NCBI RefSeq assembly: GCF_900590755.1
Contig: NZ_UUOC01000010.1
Location: 178,755 to 242,754 of the forward strand
Source of the DNA: Pseudomonas viridiflava
GTDB lineage: Bacteria; Pseudomonadota; Gammaproteobacteria; Pseudomonadales; Pseudomonadaceae
DNA: 64,000 nucleotides
Direction: 5' to 3'
In this document: positions 8,885 to 17,141 of the stretch, one piece after another
How the letters are laid out: every line of letters starts with the position of its first letter
Numbering within the stretch: the stretch's first letter is position 1
Program-made: the position numbers and the translations under genes
The notes under the pieces: generated by a model
What the model saw: only the letters and a program-made list of their open reading frames with translations
Told to the model about the DNA's origin: nothing
Databases searched by the model: none

Positions 8885-9832
8885 TCAGGCGATGTCTCGC
8901 ATCGCATGGCTCTGCAAATCCGCCTCATGGGCGGCGAGGATTTCCGGAAGCGAGCCGCGCAGGTATTCCACCCAGGTCTTGATCTTCGCGTCCAGGTACT
9001 GGCGGGACGGGTAGATGGCGTACAGGTTCAGCTCATGGGAGCGGTATTCGGGCAGCACCCGCACCAGCGTGCCGTTGCGCAGGCCTTCGATGGCGCAGTA
9101 AATCGGCAGAATGCCGACGCCCATCCCGCTACTGATGGCGGCTTCCATGGCGTCCGCCGAATTGACCTGGAAAGGCGAGGTATTGATGCTGACCACTTCC
9201 TGGCCTTCGGGACCGGTGAACAGCCACTTCTCCAGCGGGAACACCGGGCTGACCAGGCGCAGGCACGCGTGGTTGAGCAGGTCCGTGGGCTTGATCGCCA
9301 TGCCGAAGGTTTTGACGTATTCCGGCGACGCGCAAACGATGCTGTAGGTGATCCCCAACCGCTGGGACACGAAACCCGAATCCGGCAGCTCGCTGGCCAG
9401 GACGATGGACACGTCATAGCCTTCTTCGAGCAGGTCCGGCACGCGGTTGGCCATGGTCAGGTCGAACGACACGTCTGGATGATTGCGCCGATAGCGGGCA
9501 ATGGCGTCAATCACGTAGTGCTGACCCACCCCGGTCATCGAATGCACCTTGAGCTGACCCGCCGGGCGCGAGTGCGCGTCGCTGGCTTCAGCTTCGGCCT
9601 CTTCCACATACCCCAGGATCTGTTCGCAGCGCAGTAGATAACGCTTGCCGGCTTCTGTGAGCGCGATCCGGCGTGTGGTGCGGTTGAGCAGGCGGGTTTG
9701 CAAATGGGCTTCGAGGTTCGAAACAGCACGGGACACGTTCGCGGTGGTGGTGTCGAGTTGCACGGCAGCCGCCGTAAAGCTTCCCGCTTGCGCCACACAG
9801 CTGAACGCACGCATGTTTTGCAGGGTATCCAT
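8885..9832 (-). CDS. LysR family transcriptional regulator (AaeR-like by context)
   Basis: A 315-residue LysR regulator. The chosen ATG at 9832 gives MDTLQNMRAFSCVAQAGSF, the usual LysR opening; the frame is open for 17 more codons upstream but these do not look conserved. The winged HTH covers residues 1-60 (SFTAAAVQLDTTTANVSRAV). The periplasmic-binding-like effector domain spans about 90-295. It is divergent from the efflux operon starting at 10015, so it probably controls that operon in response to an aromatic acid or other effector, as AaeR does for aaeXAB. That assignment rests on neighbourhood. Confidence 0.88.
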   Translation of the reverse strand: MDTLQNMRAFSCVAQAGSFTAAAVQLDTTTANVSRAVSNLEAHLQTRLLNRTTRRIALTEAGKRYLLRCEQILGYVEEAEAEASDAHSRPAGQLKVHSMTGVGQHYVIDAIARYRRNHPDVSFDLTMANRVPDLLEEGYDVSIVLASELPDSGFVSQRLGITYSIVCASPEYVKTFGMAIKPTDLLNHACLRLVSPVFPLEKWLFTGPEGQEVVSINTSPFQVNSADAMEAAISSGMGVGILPIYCAIEGLRNGTLVRVLPEYRSHELNLYAIYPSRQYLDAKIKTWVEYLRGSLPEILAAHEADLQSHAMRDIA

Positions 9833-10014
9833 GGGCAGTTCTCTGGAGAGATGGCAAATTGTGACACGAAGTAACTGACCCATGTCAGCATACCAAAGGA
9901 TTATCTCCGTTTTTGTAACAAAGAATCACAGTTCTCCCGGCTTATCGGCGTAGTGGGCGACCCCTAGAATCGCGGCACTCAGGTCGTCTCACCTTACGTC
10001 GGGAAATTGCAGCT
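9833..10014. promoter_or_regulatory. Divergent promoter region of LysR regulator and efflux operon
   Basis: This 182-bp space separates the divergent regulator and efflux operon. A -10 like TAGAAT lies at 9965-9970, in the direction of the efflux operon, with only a poor -35 upstream, as is usual for activator-dependent LysR targets. An AT-richer stretch near 9895-9930 is a plausible LysR binding zone. No operator could be proven by eye. Confidence 0.35.
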
Positions 10015-11526
10015 GTGCCGCGTCGCATCATCAGAAGGGCCGCGCCCTTCAGTGTCTGGGCTTTAACGTTAGTCATCAGCGGCTGCATCGGAACCGGCGG
10101 GATCGCACCTCAAGGCAGTGCTTTGCCTGTTGAAAGCCTGGCAACCGACCAGGCCATCCAGAACGCCGAGCAAGATGCACACTGGCCCGCTGCCCAATGG
10201 TGGCAGGCCTATGGCGACCCGCAACTCAATCACTGGATAGAACTGGCCGCCGCCAGCGCACCCAGCCTGGCCATGGCCGCTGCGCGGGTGCGCCAAGCCA
10301 AAGCCATGGCCGGTGTGGCTGAATCTGCCGAGGCTTTGCATATCAATGGCGACGCATCGCTCAAGCGTCACAACTGGGCCAATGATCAGTTTTACGGCCC
10401 CGGCGCACTCGCCAATACCACCAGTTGGGACAACAATGCGTCCCTGGGTTTGAGCTATTCGCTGGATTTCTGGGGCCGGGAAAGCAACACCAGCGAAAAG
10501 GCCCTTGACCTGGCGCACATGAGCGCCGCCCAAGGCAGGCAGGCGCAGCTGGAGTTGCAGGACAATATCGTCCGCGCCTACATCCAGCTGTCGTTGAATT
10601 ACGCCCAGCGAGATATCGTCGAAGCCACCCTGGCCCAGCAACAACAGATTCTTGATCTGGCCCAACGACGCCTCAAAGGCGGGATCGGCACCCATTTCGA
10701 AGTCAGTCAGGCTGAAACGCCACTGCCCGAAACCCATCGGCAAATCGACGCTCTGGATGAAGCCATCGCCTTGAGCCGCAACCAACTGGCGGCGCTGGCT
10801 GGCAAAGGTCCGGGGGAGGGCGCGGCCCTGCAACGCCCGACGCTGTCGCTCAAGACCGCGCTGAAACTGCCTTCGGCCTTGCCCGCGCAATTGCTCGGCC
10901 AGCGTCCTGATGTAGTGGCCAGCCGCTGGGCAGTGGCGGCGCAAGCCCGGGGTATCGACGTGGCCCACGCCGGTTTCTATCCCAACATCGATCTGATCGG
11001 CAATTTGGGTTACATGGCCACCGGCGGCGGCATGCTGGAGTTTCTCGCGGGTAAGAAATTCAACTACAGCGGCGGCCCGGCCGTGAGCTTGCCGATCTTC
11101 GATGGCGGGCGTCTGCGGGCAGAACTGGGTGAAGCATCGGCGGGTTATGACCTGGCCGTGGCGCAGTACAACCAGACCCTGATCAGCGCGCTCAAGAGCA
11201 TTTCCGATCAGCTCATTCGCCGCGAATCCATGGACAAGCAACAGGTGTTTGTCAGCGAGTCCGTGGCGTCGGCGCAGAAAACCTACGACATCGCCAAGAT
11301 CGCCTACCAACGCGGGCTCACCGACTACCTCAACGTACTCAACGCCCAGACCTTGCTGTTCCGTCAGCAGCAGATTCAGCAGCAGGTCCAGGCCGCGCGT
11401 CTGACGGCCCACGCCGAATTGGTGGTGGCGCTGGGTGGCGGGTTGGCGGCAGGCGATGACGTGCCCGCTGCCGTAAAGACCCAAGCCCCGAAAACCCCAG
11501 CGGCGTTGGCGGTGTTTGGGCGGTGA
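10015..11526 (+). CDS. RND/MFS-type efflux outer membrane factor lipoprotein (NodT/OprM family)
   Basis: A 503-residue TolC-like channel subunit that lets the inner-membrane pump discharge to the outside. It starts at GTG 10015. The lipobox LVISGC predicts acylation at Cys about residue 23. Two OEP repeats are visible, with coiled-coil segments rich in Ala, Gln and Leu, and the family motifs DFWGRE, LGQRPDVVASRW (about 300) and SLPIFDGGRLRAELGEA (about 360). It is first in the operon with the FUSC, DUF1656 and HlyD genes, although a 235-bp REP-rich gap follows it. Confidence 0.92.
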   Translation: MPRRIIRRAAPFSVWALTLVISGCIGTGGIAPQGSALPVESLATDQAIQNAEQDAHWPAAQWWQAYGDPQLNHWIELAAASAPSLAMAAARVRQAKAMAGVAESAEALHINGDASLKRHNWANDQFYGPGALANTTSWDNNASLGLSYSLDFWGRESNTSEKALDLAHMSAAQGRQAQLELQDNIVRAYIQLSLNYAQRDIVEATLAQQQQILDLAQRRLKGGIGTHFEVSQAETPLPETHRQIDALDEAIALSRNQLAALAGKGPGEGAALQRPTLSLKTALKLPSALPAQLLGQRPDVVASRWAVAAQARGIDVAHAGFYPNIDLIGNLGYMATGGGMLEFLAGKKFNYSGGPAVSLPIFDGGRLRAELGEASAGYDLAVAQYNQTLISALKSISDQLIRRESMDKQQVFVSESVASAQKTYDIAKIAYQRGLTDYLNVLNAQTLLFRQQQIQQQVQAARLTAHAELVVALGGGLAAGDDVPAAVKTQAPKTPAALAVFGR

Positions 11527-11551
11527 ATATCTCTAGAGAGTCACTCGGTAC

Positions 11552-11642
11552 CTGTGGGAGCGAGGCTTGCCCGCGATGCAGGCGCCTCGGTATGGCTGCA
11601 AAACCGCGTCGCCAATATCGCGGGCAAGCACCGCTCCCACAG
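11552..11642. repeat. REP pair (CTGTGGGAGCGAGGCTTGCC family)
   Basis: Inverted arms CTGTGGGAGCGAGGCTTGCC and its near reverse complement close a roughly 90-bp element just after the outer-membrane factor gene, inside the efflux operon. Confidence 0.85.
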
Positions 11643-11675
11643 GGAATCTGCGTTGCTACCGCTGCACGCCATCCT

Positions 11676-11747
11676 TGTAGGAGCTGCCGAAGGCTGCGAA
11701 GCGTTTTGTCAGATACACCGTTTTCGCAGCCTTCGGCAGCTCCTACA
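11676..11747. repeat. REP pair (GTAGGAGCTGCCGAAGGCTG family)
   Basis: Nearly perfect inverted arms GTAGGAGCTGCCGAAGGCTG ... CAGCCTTCGGCAGCTCCTAC end about 15 bp before the FUSC start codon. The FUSC ribosome-binding region lies almost at the foot of the hairpin. Confidence 0.88.
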
Positions 11748-11761
11748 GAGGCCGCAGCAGC

Positions 11762-13924
11762 ATGAAATCCATCACCCAACTCCCCTGGCGCCGGGAATTC
11801 AACAGCTGGGCGCGTAGCGACGGGGTGACGTGGATCTACATCTTCAAGGTGTTGATCGCCGCGTTCCTGACCTATTGGCTGGCCCTGCGCCTGGAATTAC
11901 CGCAGCCGCGCACGGCAATGATTACCGTGTTTATCGTCATGCAGCCGCAAAGCGGCCATGTGTTCGCCAAGAGTTTCTATCGGCTGCTGGGCACTCTAGC
12001 GGGCTCGACGGTGATGGTCGTGCTCATGGCCCTGTTCGCGCAGAACTCCGAACTGTTCCTCGGCAGCCTGGCGTTGTGGGTGGGGTTCTGTTCGGCAGGC
12101 GCGGCGCGTTATCGCAACTTTCGCGCCTACGGTTTTGTGCTCGCTGGCTACACCGCTGCGATGGTCGGCCTGCCTGCACTGGCACACCCCGAAGGTTCGT
12201 TCATGGCCGCTGTCTGGCGGGTGCTGGAAATCAGTTTGGGTATCGTCTGCTCTACCGCCGTTACCGCCGCCATCCTGCCGCAAAGCTCAGCAGCAGCCAT
12301 GCGCAACGCGTTGTATCTGCGCTTCGGCGTGTTCTCGCGCTTTGTCGCCGATGGTCTGCGCGGCAGCAACTCACGGGAGGCGTTTGAAACCGGCAACGTG
12401 CGGTTCGTCGCTGAAGCCATCGGCCTGGAAGGGCTGCGCAGCGTCACGGTGTTCGAAGACCCGCACATGCGTCGGCGCAACGGTCGACTCAATCGCCTGA
12501 ACAGCGAATTCATGGCCATCACCACCCGCTTTAACGCCTTGCACCAATTGCTGGAACGCCTGCGCGGCGATGGCGTTAGTCGGGTAGTGATTGCTGCCGA
12601 GCCGGGGCTGACTGCTTTCGCCCATGTTCTCGACGGTTTCGCCAATCGCTTCCTGACCCCCGGCGACGCCGTGCAATTGGTGCGCGAACTGGAAGACTTC
12701 AAGGCCAGCCTGCCGGAGCGGGTGCGCGCCGAGCGAGCAGCCCTGGAAAAACTCCAGCCCAGCGAAGCCGAACTGCTGGATTTCCACACCGCTTACGAGC
12801 TGCTGTATCGCCTGGTCAGCGACATGCACGACTACGCCCAGACCCACGCATCCCTGGCCGATCACAATCACATCCGGGAAAAGTGGCAGGAAGAGTTTCT
12901 GCCCAAAACCAGCTGGATGACGGCAGCAGCGGCAGGGATTCGGGCCACCTTCATTCTGGCGGTCATGAGTGTGTATTGGGTGGCGACCGCCTGGCCCAGC
13001 GGCGCGACGATGATTCTGGTGTCGGCCGCGACCGTGGCGTTGTCTTCCACCACCAATAACCCCAAACGCATGTCGTTTCAGATGGCCTGCGGCACCTTGC
13101 TAGGTGCGTTGCTGGGCTTTACCGAAACCTTCTTTATCTTCCCCTTCATCGATGGCTTCCCGCTGTTATGCCTGTGCCTGGCGCCGGTATTCATGCTCGG
13201 CGCGTTTCTCGGCTCGCGGCCGCAATGGGCCGGTTACGGGCTGGGGTTGCTGATCTTTTTCAGCATCGGTTCGGTGCCGGACAACCTGACGATCTACAAC
13301 CCTTACACCTACATCAACGACTACATTGCCATGGTCATCGGCATGCTGCTCTGCGCGGCAGCCGGGGCAATCATCTTGCCGCCCAACAGCCGCTGGATGT
13401 GGAATCGGCTGGAAAATTACCTGCGCCGCCAGGTGGTATTTGCCATCAGCGCGCCGCTCAATCGACTGGGCTCAAGCTTCGAAAGTCAGACCCGCGACCT
13501 GATGCACCAGGCCTACGGGCTGGCCGCTGGCAAACCGCTGGTGCAGCGTGAATTGCTGCGCTGGATGTTCGTGGTGCTGGAAATCGGCCACGCCATTATC
13601 GAGTTGCGCCGCGAGCAGGAAATGCTCCCGGTGCATCCGGCCTATGCGCCGTGGCAATCCTGGCGGGTGGCGATTCGGGTGATGGGCCGGGCGTTGATCC
13701 GCCTGTTTATTCAGCCGGACCACAGCAACCTGCAGCGCGCATTGGCGGCTGTGGATCACGCCATCAACCGCGTGCAGAACAGCGACGAACCCTTTGGCCC
13801 GCACTTTGATACCTCAGTGTTGCGGCGAGTGAAAAGCTATCTGCACTTCATTCGCTCGTCGCTGCTGGATCCTCAATCCCCATTAGCCAACCACGCCCGG
13901 CAAGGATCGATGCATGCCTCGTGA
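11762..13924 (+). CDS. FUSC family inner-membrane efflux protein (AaeB-like)
   Basis: A 720-residue inner-membrane transporter of the aromatic acid exporter / fusaric acid resistance family. It has two halves, each with a block of about five to six helices (about residues 20-165 and 385-530) followed by a soluble region, the usual FUSC layout. The helices include FKVLIAAFLTYWLAL and the TAMITVFIVMQPQSGHV loop. It overlaps the DUF1656 gene by 11 bp and lies with an HlyD-type adaptor and an outer-membrane factor, so together they form a complete tripartite exporter. By homology to AaeB, hydroxybenzoates or similar weak acids are likely substrates; this is inference. Confidence 0.92.
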   Translation: MKSITQLPWRREFNSWARSDGVTWIYIFKVLIAAFLTYWLALRLELPQPRTAMITVFIVMQPQSGHVFAKSFYRLLGTLAGSTVMVVLMALFAQNSELFLGSLALWVGFCSAGAARYRNFRAYGFVLAGYTAAMVGLPALAHPEGSFMAAVWRVLEISLGIVCSTAVTAAILPQSSAAAMRNALYLRFGVFSRFVADGLRGSNSREAFETGNVRFVAEAIGLEGLRSVTVFEDPHMRRRNGRLNRLNSEFMAITTRFNALHQLLERLRGDGVSRVVIAAEPGLTAFAHVLDGFANRFLTPGDAVQLVRELEDFKASLPERVRAERAALEKLQPSEAELLDFHTAYELLYRLVSDMHDYAQTHASLADHNHIREKWQEEFLPKTSWMTAAAAGIRATFILAVMSVYWVATAWPSGATMILVSAATVALSSTTNNPKRMSFQMACGTLLGALLGFTETFFIFPFIDGFPLLCLCLAPVFMLGAFLGSRPQWAGYGLGLLIFFSIGSVPDNLTIYNPYTYINDYIAMVIGMLLCAAAGAIILPPNSRWMWNRLENYLRRQVVFAISAPLNRLGSSFESQTRDLMHQAYGLAAGKPLVQRELLRWMFVVLEIGHAIIELRREQEMLPVHPAYAPWQSWRVAIRVMGRALIRLFIQPDHSNLQRALAAVDHAINRVQNSDEPFGPHFDTSVLRRVKSYLHFIRSSLLDPQSPLANHARQGSMHAS

Positions 13925-14114
13925 AATCGCCTTTCATGGCTTGTACATGCCCAGCGTCACCGTGCTGTTTCTGATTGCGGTGGTCCTCGCCTGGGCGCTG
14001 GACCGGCTGTTTTCAGGGCTGGATCTGTACCGGTTGTTCTGGCACCCGGCGCTGCTGCGCCTGAGCCTGTTTGCCTGCATCTTCGGCGCCATGGCGCTGA
14101 CTGTTTACCGTTGA
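13914..14114 (+). CDS. DUF1656 small membrane protein (AaeX-like)
   Basis: A 66-residue protein with two membrane helices (about residues 12-30 and 42-62). It begins MPREIAFHGLYMPSVTVLFL, the usual DUF1656 opening containing the conserved G-Y/L-x-P segment. Its start overlaps the end of the FUSC gene and it precedes the HlyD adaptor, exactly as AaeX-type genes do. The family's role in the pump is not well defined. Confidence 0.9.
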   Translation: MPREIAFHGLYMPSVTVLFLIAVVLAWALDRLFSGLDLYRLFWHPALLRLSLFACIFGAMALTVYR

Positions 14115-14130
14115 TTCTTGAGTAGCCCTG

Positions 14131-14994
14131 ATGAAAAAGCTCTTCAGTCTGATCGCCACATTACTGGTCCTGGCGCTGGCCATCTGGATCGGCCGCACCT
14201 TGTGGGTCCACTACATGGACACGCCCTGGACTCGCGATGGCCGGGTGCGCGCCGACATCATCAACGTCGCCGCCGATGTCAGCGGCACCGTGATTGCCGT
14301 GCCGGTGCGCGATAACCAGCAAGTGAAAAAAGGCGACCTGCTGCTGCAGATCGATCCTGAGCACTACGAAGTGGCGGTCAAACAGGCCCAGGCATTGGTG
14401 GCGTCACGCAAGGCGACCTGGGAAATGCGCAAGGTCAACGCCAAACGCCGCGCTGACATGGACAACCTGGTGATCTCCACCGAAAGCCGCGACGACGCCA
14501 GCAACATCGCCACTTCGGCACAGGCTGATTACCAGTTGGCGATGGCCGGGCTGGAAGCGGCCGAACTGAATCTGCGCCGCACTCGGGTGCTTGCCTCGGT
14601 GGACGGTTACGTCACCAACCTCAACGTCCACCCCGGTGACTATGCCCGTATCGGCGACGCGAAGATGGCCGTGGTGGATATGCACTCGTTCTGGGTGTAC
14701 GGCTTCTTCGAAGAAACCAAACTGCCGCACATCCGTATAGGCGACCCGGCAGACATGCAATTGATGAGTGGCCAACTGCTCAAAGGCCACGTGGAAAGCA
14801 TCGCCCGCGGCATCTACGACCGCGACAACCCGCAAAGCCGCGAACTGATCGCCGACGTCAACCCGACCTTCAACTGGGTCCGCCTGGCCCAGCGGGTGCC
14901 GGTGCGTATTCACCTGGATCAGGTGCCGGACGATGTGCTGTTGGCGGCGGGGATTACGTGTACGGTGATTGTGAATCCCGAGGCGCAACACTAA
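14131..14994 (+). CDS. HlyD/AaeA-type periplasmic adaptor of the efflux pump
   Basis: A 287-residue membrane fusion protein linking the FUSC pump to the outer-membrane channel. One N-terminal membrane anchor (about residues 5-25) is followed by a biotinyl-lipoyl half (GTVIAVPVRDNQQVKKGDLLLQID split across about 50-75), a short helical hairpin (75-145) and a beta-barrel domain. Motifs include LNVHPGDYARIGD and WVYGFFEETKLPHI. It lies 16 bp after the DUF1656 stop, so it is translated from the same message. The length matches AaeA-type adaptors rather than the longer RND adaptors. Confidence 0.92.
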   Translation: MKKLFSLIATLLVLALAIWIGRTLWVHYMDTPWTRDGRVRADIINVAADVSGTVIAVPVRDNQQVKKGDLLLQIDPEHYEVAVKQAQALVASRKATWEMRKVNAKRRADMDNLVISTESRDDASNIATSAQADYQLAMAGLEAAELNLRRTRVLASVDGYVTNLNVHPGDYARIGDAKMAVVDMHSFWVYGFFEETKLPHIRIGDPADMQLMSGQLLKGHVESIARGIYDRDNPQSRELIADVNPTFNWVRLAQRVPVRIHLDQVPDDVLLAAGITCTVIVNPEAQH

Positions 14995-14997
14995 TCC

Positions 14998-15073
14998 CTG
15001 TAGGAGCTGCCGAAGGCTGCGAATCGCGTTGTGTCAGGCAAACCGTTTTCGCAGCCTTCGGCAGCTCCTACAG
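14998..15073. repeat. REP pair (GTAGGAGCTGCCGAAGGCTG family)
   Basis: Near-perfect inverted arms between the convergent efflux operon and DUF2867 gene. It probably acts as a shared 3'-end hairpin. Confidence 0.88.
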
Positions 15074-15079
15074 GGCCGT

Positions 15080-15586
15080 TCAGCGCAGATATCGCCTGAG
15101 CATCGCCCGCACGATGACTTTATGAGCCGGTGCCACAAACACCATATACAGCCGACCCAGCCAGTTATGGTTATGTACAACGGTGGCAACGGTCAGGTCG
15201 CAGCCTTGGGGTGTGTGCTGGCGATAGATGGAGACCTGCACATTCAGGTGCTTGTCGTTGTCGCCCATGATCACCTCGTCCTGCGCCAGATAGACGAGTG
15301 TGAAAATGCCGATCCGGTCACCGATGGCGTAAGCCTCAAGCGGTTTTGTTCGATTCAGGTTGGACATCGCACCCAGGTTCTTTAAACCCAGCAGCGAGAC
15401 GATCTTGTTGCGGCAGCTCATCAGGAACTCGACCCATGCTGGCGTCGAACCCATGACCTGCATGGCCAGTTTCAGCATAGGGTCGTGATCGGGCGGCACA
15501 GAGATTCTGTAGGCGTCGCAGAAGCTGGCGTCCCGGCTGGAAGGGTAGATTTCACTGCCTGGAATCGGATCGGTGACGGTGATCAT
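15080..15586 (-). CDS. DUF2867 domain-containing protein
   Basis: A 168-residue protein recognised as DUF2867 (SRPBCC-like, similar to the C-terminal part of YbjT-type proteins). Visible features are the PGSEIYPSSRDASFCDAYRI opening, a GDRIGIFTLVYLAQDEVIMG strand pair, and a basic C-terminal VAPAHKVIVRAMLRRYL tail that could touch the membrane. Its start overlaps the stop of the upstream SDR gene by 4 bp (ATGA type), so the two are translationally coupled. Biochemical role unknown. Confidence 0.82.
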   Translation of the reverse strand: MITVTDPIPGSEIYPSSRDASFCDAYRISVPPDHDPMLKLAMQVMGSTPAWVEFLMSCRNKIVSLLGLKNLGAMSNLNRTKPLEAYAIGDRIGIFTLVYLAQDEVIMGDNDKHLNVQVSIYRQHTPQGCDLTVATVVHNHNWLGRLYMVFVAPAHKVIVRAMLRRYLR

Positions 15587-16395
15587 AGGATTTTGTCCAG
15601 GCCGAAACGTTGTTTGAGTTTGCCGTCCAGCAATTTTTTAGGCAGTAACCACGCCATCAAAGGTAAGACCCGCGAGCCATTACCCAGCCGCAACAGGCGC
15701 GGTGGTTCGGCTTGTTGCACGGCGCGCAGCAGGTCTCGGGCGAAGTCGGTGGCGGGGGTGGGGTTGTCTTGTGAGGCTTTGGCCCTGGCACGAATGCCTT
15801 CGCGCAATGGCCACCAAGGTGATTGCTCGCTAATCAGCAATTCGGCTTCATGGCTGGCGTTCTTCGCGAAACTCGTATCAATGGCGCCCGGCTGAACCTC
15901 CATCACTTGAATCGAGAAGGGGGCCAACTCAAGACGTAAGGCGTCACTCAACGCATGCACCGCTGCCTTGGACGCACAGTAAGCCCCGGCAAAGGGCGTG
16001 ACCAAAACCCCGGACACACTGCCGATATTCACCACCAGACCTTTATTGCGGCGCAGCGCAGGAAACAGTGCGCGGGTTACGCCCACGATGGAAAACACGT
16101 TGGTCTCGAACTGACGCTGCATGGCCTCGACGCCACCATCGAGCAGCGGCCCCATGGCGCCATAACCGGCGTTGTTGATCAACACATCCAGCCCTTCAAA
16201 CCCTGCCGCCAACCTGTCCAGCGCTGCGCCGTCATTGACGTCCAGTTGCACGACGATGAAGCCCGCAGCATTCAGCGCGGCAACGTCTTCAGCCTTGCGC
16301 GCCGTCGCCCAGACCTCATAGCCCGCACTTTTGAAAGCATCGGCCAATGCGCGGCCAATGCCGGTGGAGCAGCCGGTGATGAGGACGTTGGGCAT
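15583..16395 (-). CDS. SDR family oxidoreductase
   Basis: A 270-residue classical short-chain dehydrogenase. The NAD(P) motif is TGCSTGIG at residues 7-14, with an LDVN segment and NNAGYG near 80-85. The catalytic Ser lies in NIGSVSG, and Tyr and Lys in AYCASKAA (YxxxK). The C-terminal extension after residue 220 is basic, and the enzyme belongs to the retinol-dehydrogenase-like subgroup often of unknown substrate. It is coupled to the DUF2867 gene. An AGGAAT-like site precedes the ATG. Confidence 0.9.
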   Translation of the reverse strand: MPNVLITGCSTGIGRALADAFKSAGYEVWATARKAEDVAALNAAGFIVVQLDVNDGAALDRLAAGFEGLDVLINNAGYGAMGPLLDGGVEAMQRQFETNVFSIVGVTRALFPALRRNKGLVVNIGSVSGVLVTPFAGAYCASKAAVHALSDALRLELAPFSIQVMEVQPGAIDTSFAKNASHEAELLISEQSPWWPLREGIRARAKASQDNPTPATDFARDLLRAVQQAEPPRLLRLGNGSRVLPLMAWLLPKKLLDGKLKQRFGLDKIL

Positions 16396-16414
16396 GTAAA
16401 TATTCCTTTAAAAG

Positions 16415-16879
16415 TTAGTCCGCGAAACTGCCTTGTAAATGCTCAGCCCGAAATTCCAGCGTCTGCGGTCGGTAGCCTGGGCGCAGGTTGGGCAGTGGCA
16501 AACAATCCTGCCACTGGCTGCCAGCCTGCAGATCGCCGGGGCCACGGTAGCGCGGGCCTGCATAAGCGTCGTCAGTTAGATTGACGGTATCGCCGGGTGC
16601 GTAAGCTGCGACTCGCCAGCGCAGTTCACGCAGCGGGACTTTGTTAGTGTTGTCGATCAGCACTAGCAACGGCTTGCCCACGGGGCATTGGTCGGGAGCG
16701 TAGTCCATGCGCAAGCCCAGGCGTTCCAGTTGCCGGGTTTCCTGGCTGTCTTGCCAGATCACAACCATGGCCACGACCCCCAGGCCTGCCGCAGCTGCCA
16801 GAGAAACGGGCAAGGCCTTGGCCGGGTAACGCAGCAGCAGGACCAGCCAGGTCAGGATAAGCAATGCGCCGAACAACAT
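16415..16879 (-). CDS. Conserved small membrane-anchored protein, function unknown
   Basis: A 154-residue protein with two N-terminal hydrophobic segments (about residues 3-16 and 22-43), then a soluble domain of about 100 residues, probably periplasmic. Conserved-looking features are CPVGKPLLVLIDN, a strand-rich region and a C-terminal LPNLRPGYRPQTLEFRAEH, resembling an immunoglobulin-like or periplasmic beta domain. Relatives are sometimes labelled multidrug transporter in Pseudomonas databases, which the sequence does not support. It sits 19 bp upstream of the SDR gene and is probably cotranscribed with it. Confidence 0.7.
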   Translation of the reverse strand: MLFGALLILTWLVLLLRYPAKALPVSLAAAAGLGVVAMVVIWQDSQETRQLERLGLRMDYAPDQCPVGKPLLVLIDNTNKVPLRELRWRVAAYAPGDTVNLTDDAYAGPRYRGPGDLQAGSQWQDCLPLPNLRPGYRPQTLEFRAEHLQGSFAD

Positions 16880-16961
16880 GAGTCGCGCCTCGTGAACAGA
16901 GAAGAACGCATCGTACCGAAAGCGGGGTGGGGGGTGGTAATGCTGGCTGGAAGCCAGAGAA

Positions 16962-17037
16962 CTGTAGGAGCTGCCGAAGGCTGCGAAGGCGGCTTGTCTG
17001 ATACACCGCGATTCGCAGCCTTCGGCAGCTCCTACAG
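16962..17037. repeat. REP pair (GTAGGAGCTGCCGAAGGCTG family)
   Basis: Near-perfect inverted arms of the same family as at 14998. It sits beyond the alginate operon terminator, upstream of the small membrane protein gene. Confidence 0.88.
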
Positions 17038-17059
17038 GGGAAGTGGTGGTTTCGAAGCC

Positions 17060-17113
17060 AAAAAAAACCTCAACAACCTGCTGCGGATGGGGATACGCAA
17101 AAGGTTGTTGAGG
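17060..17113 (-). terminator. Intrinsic terminator of the alginate operon
   Basis: On the minus strand, CCTCAACAACCT pairs exactly with AGGTTGTTGAGG across a loop of about 22 nt, and eight T residues follow. It starts 28 nt beyond the algA stop and is the only strong terminator found in the alginate cluster. Confidence 0.9.
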
Positions 17114-17141
17114 TGCACTGCTTTATGCAGCTAAGGGAAAA

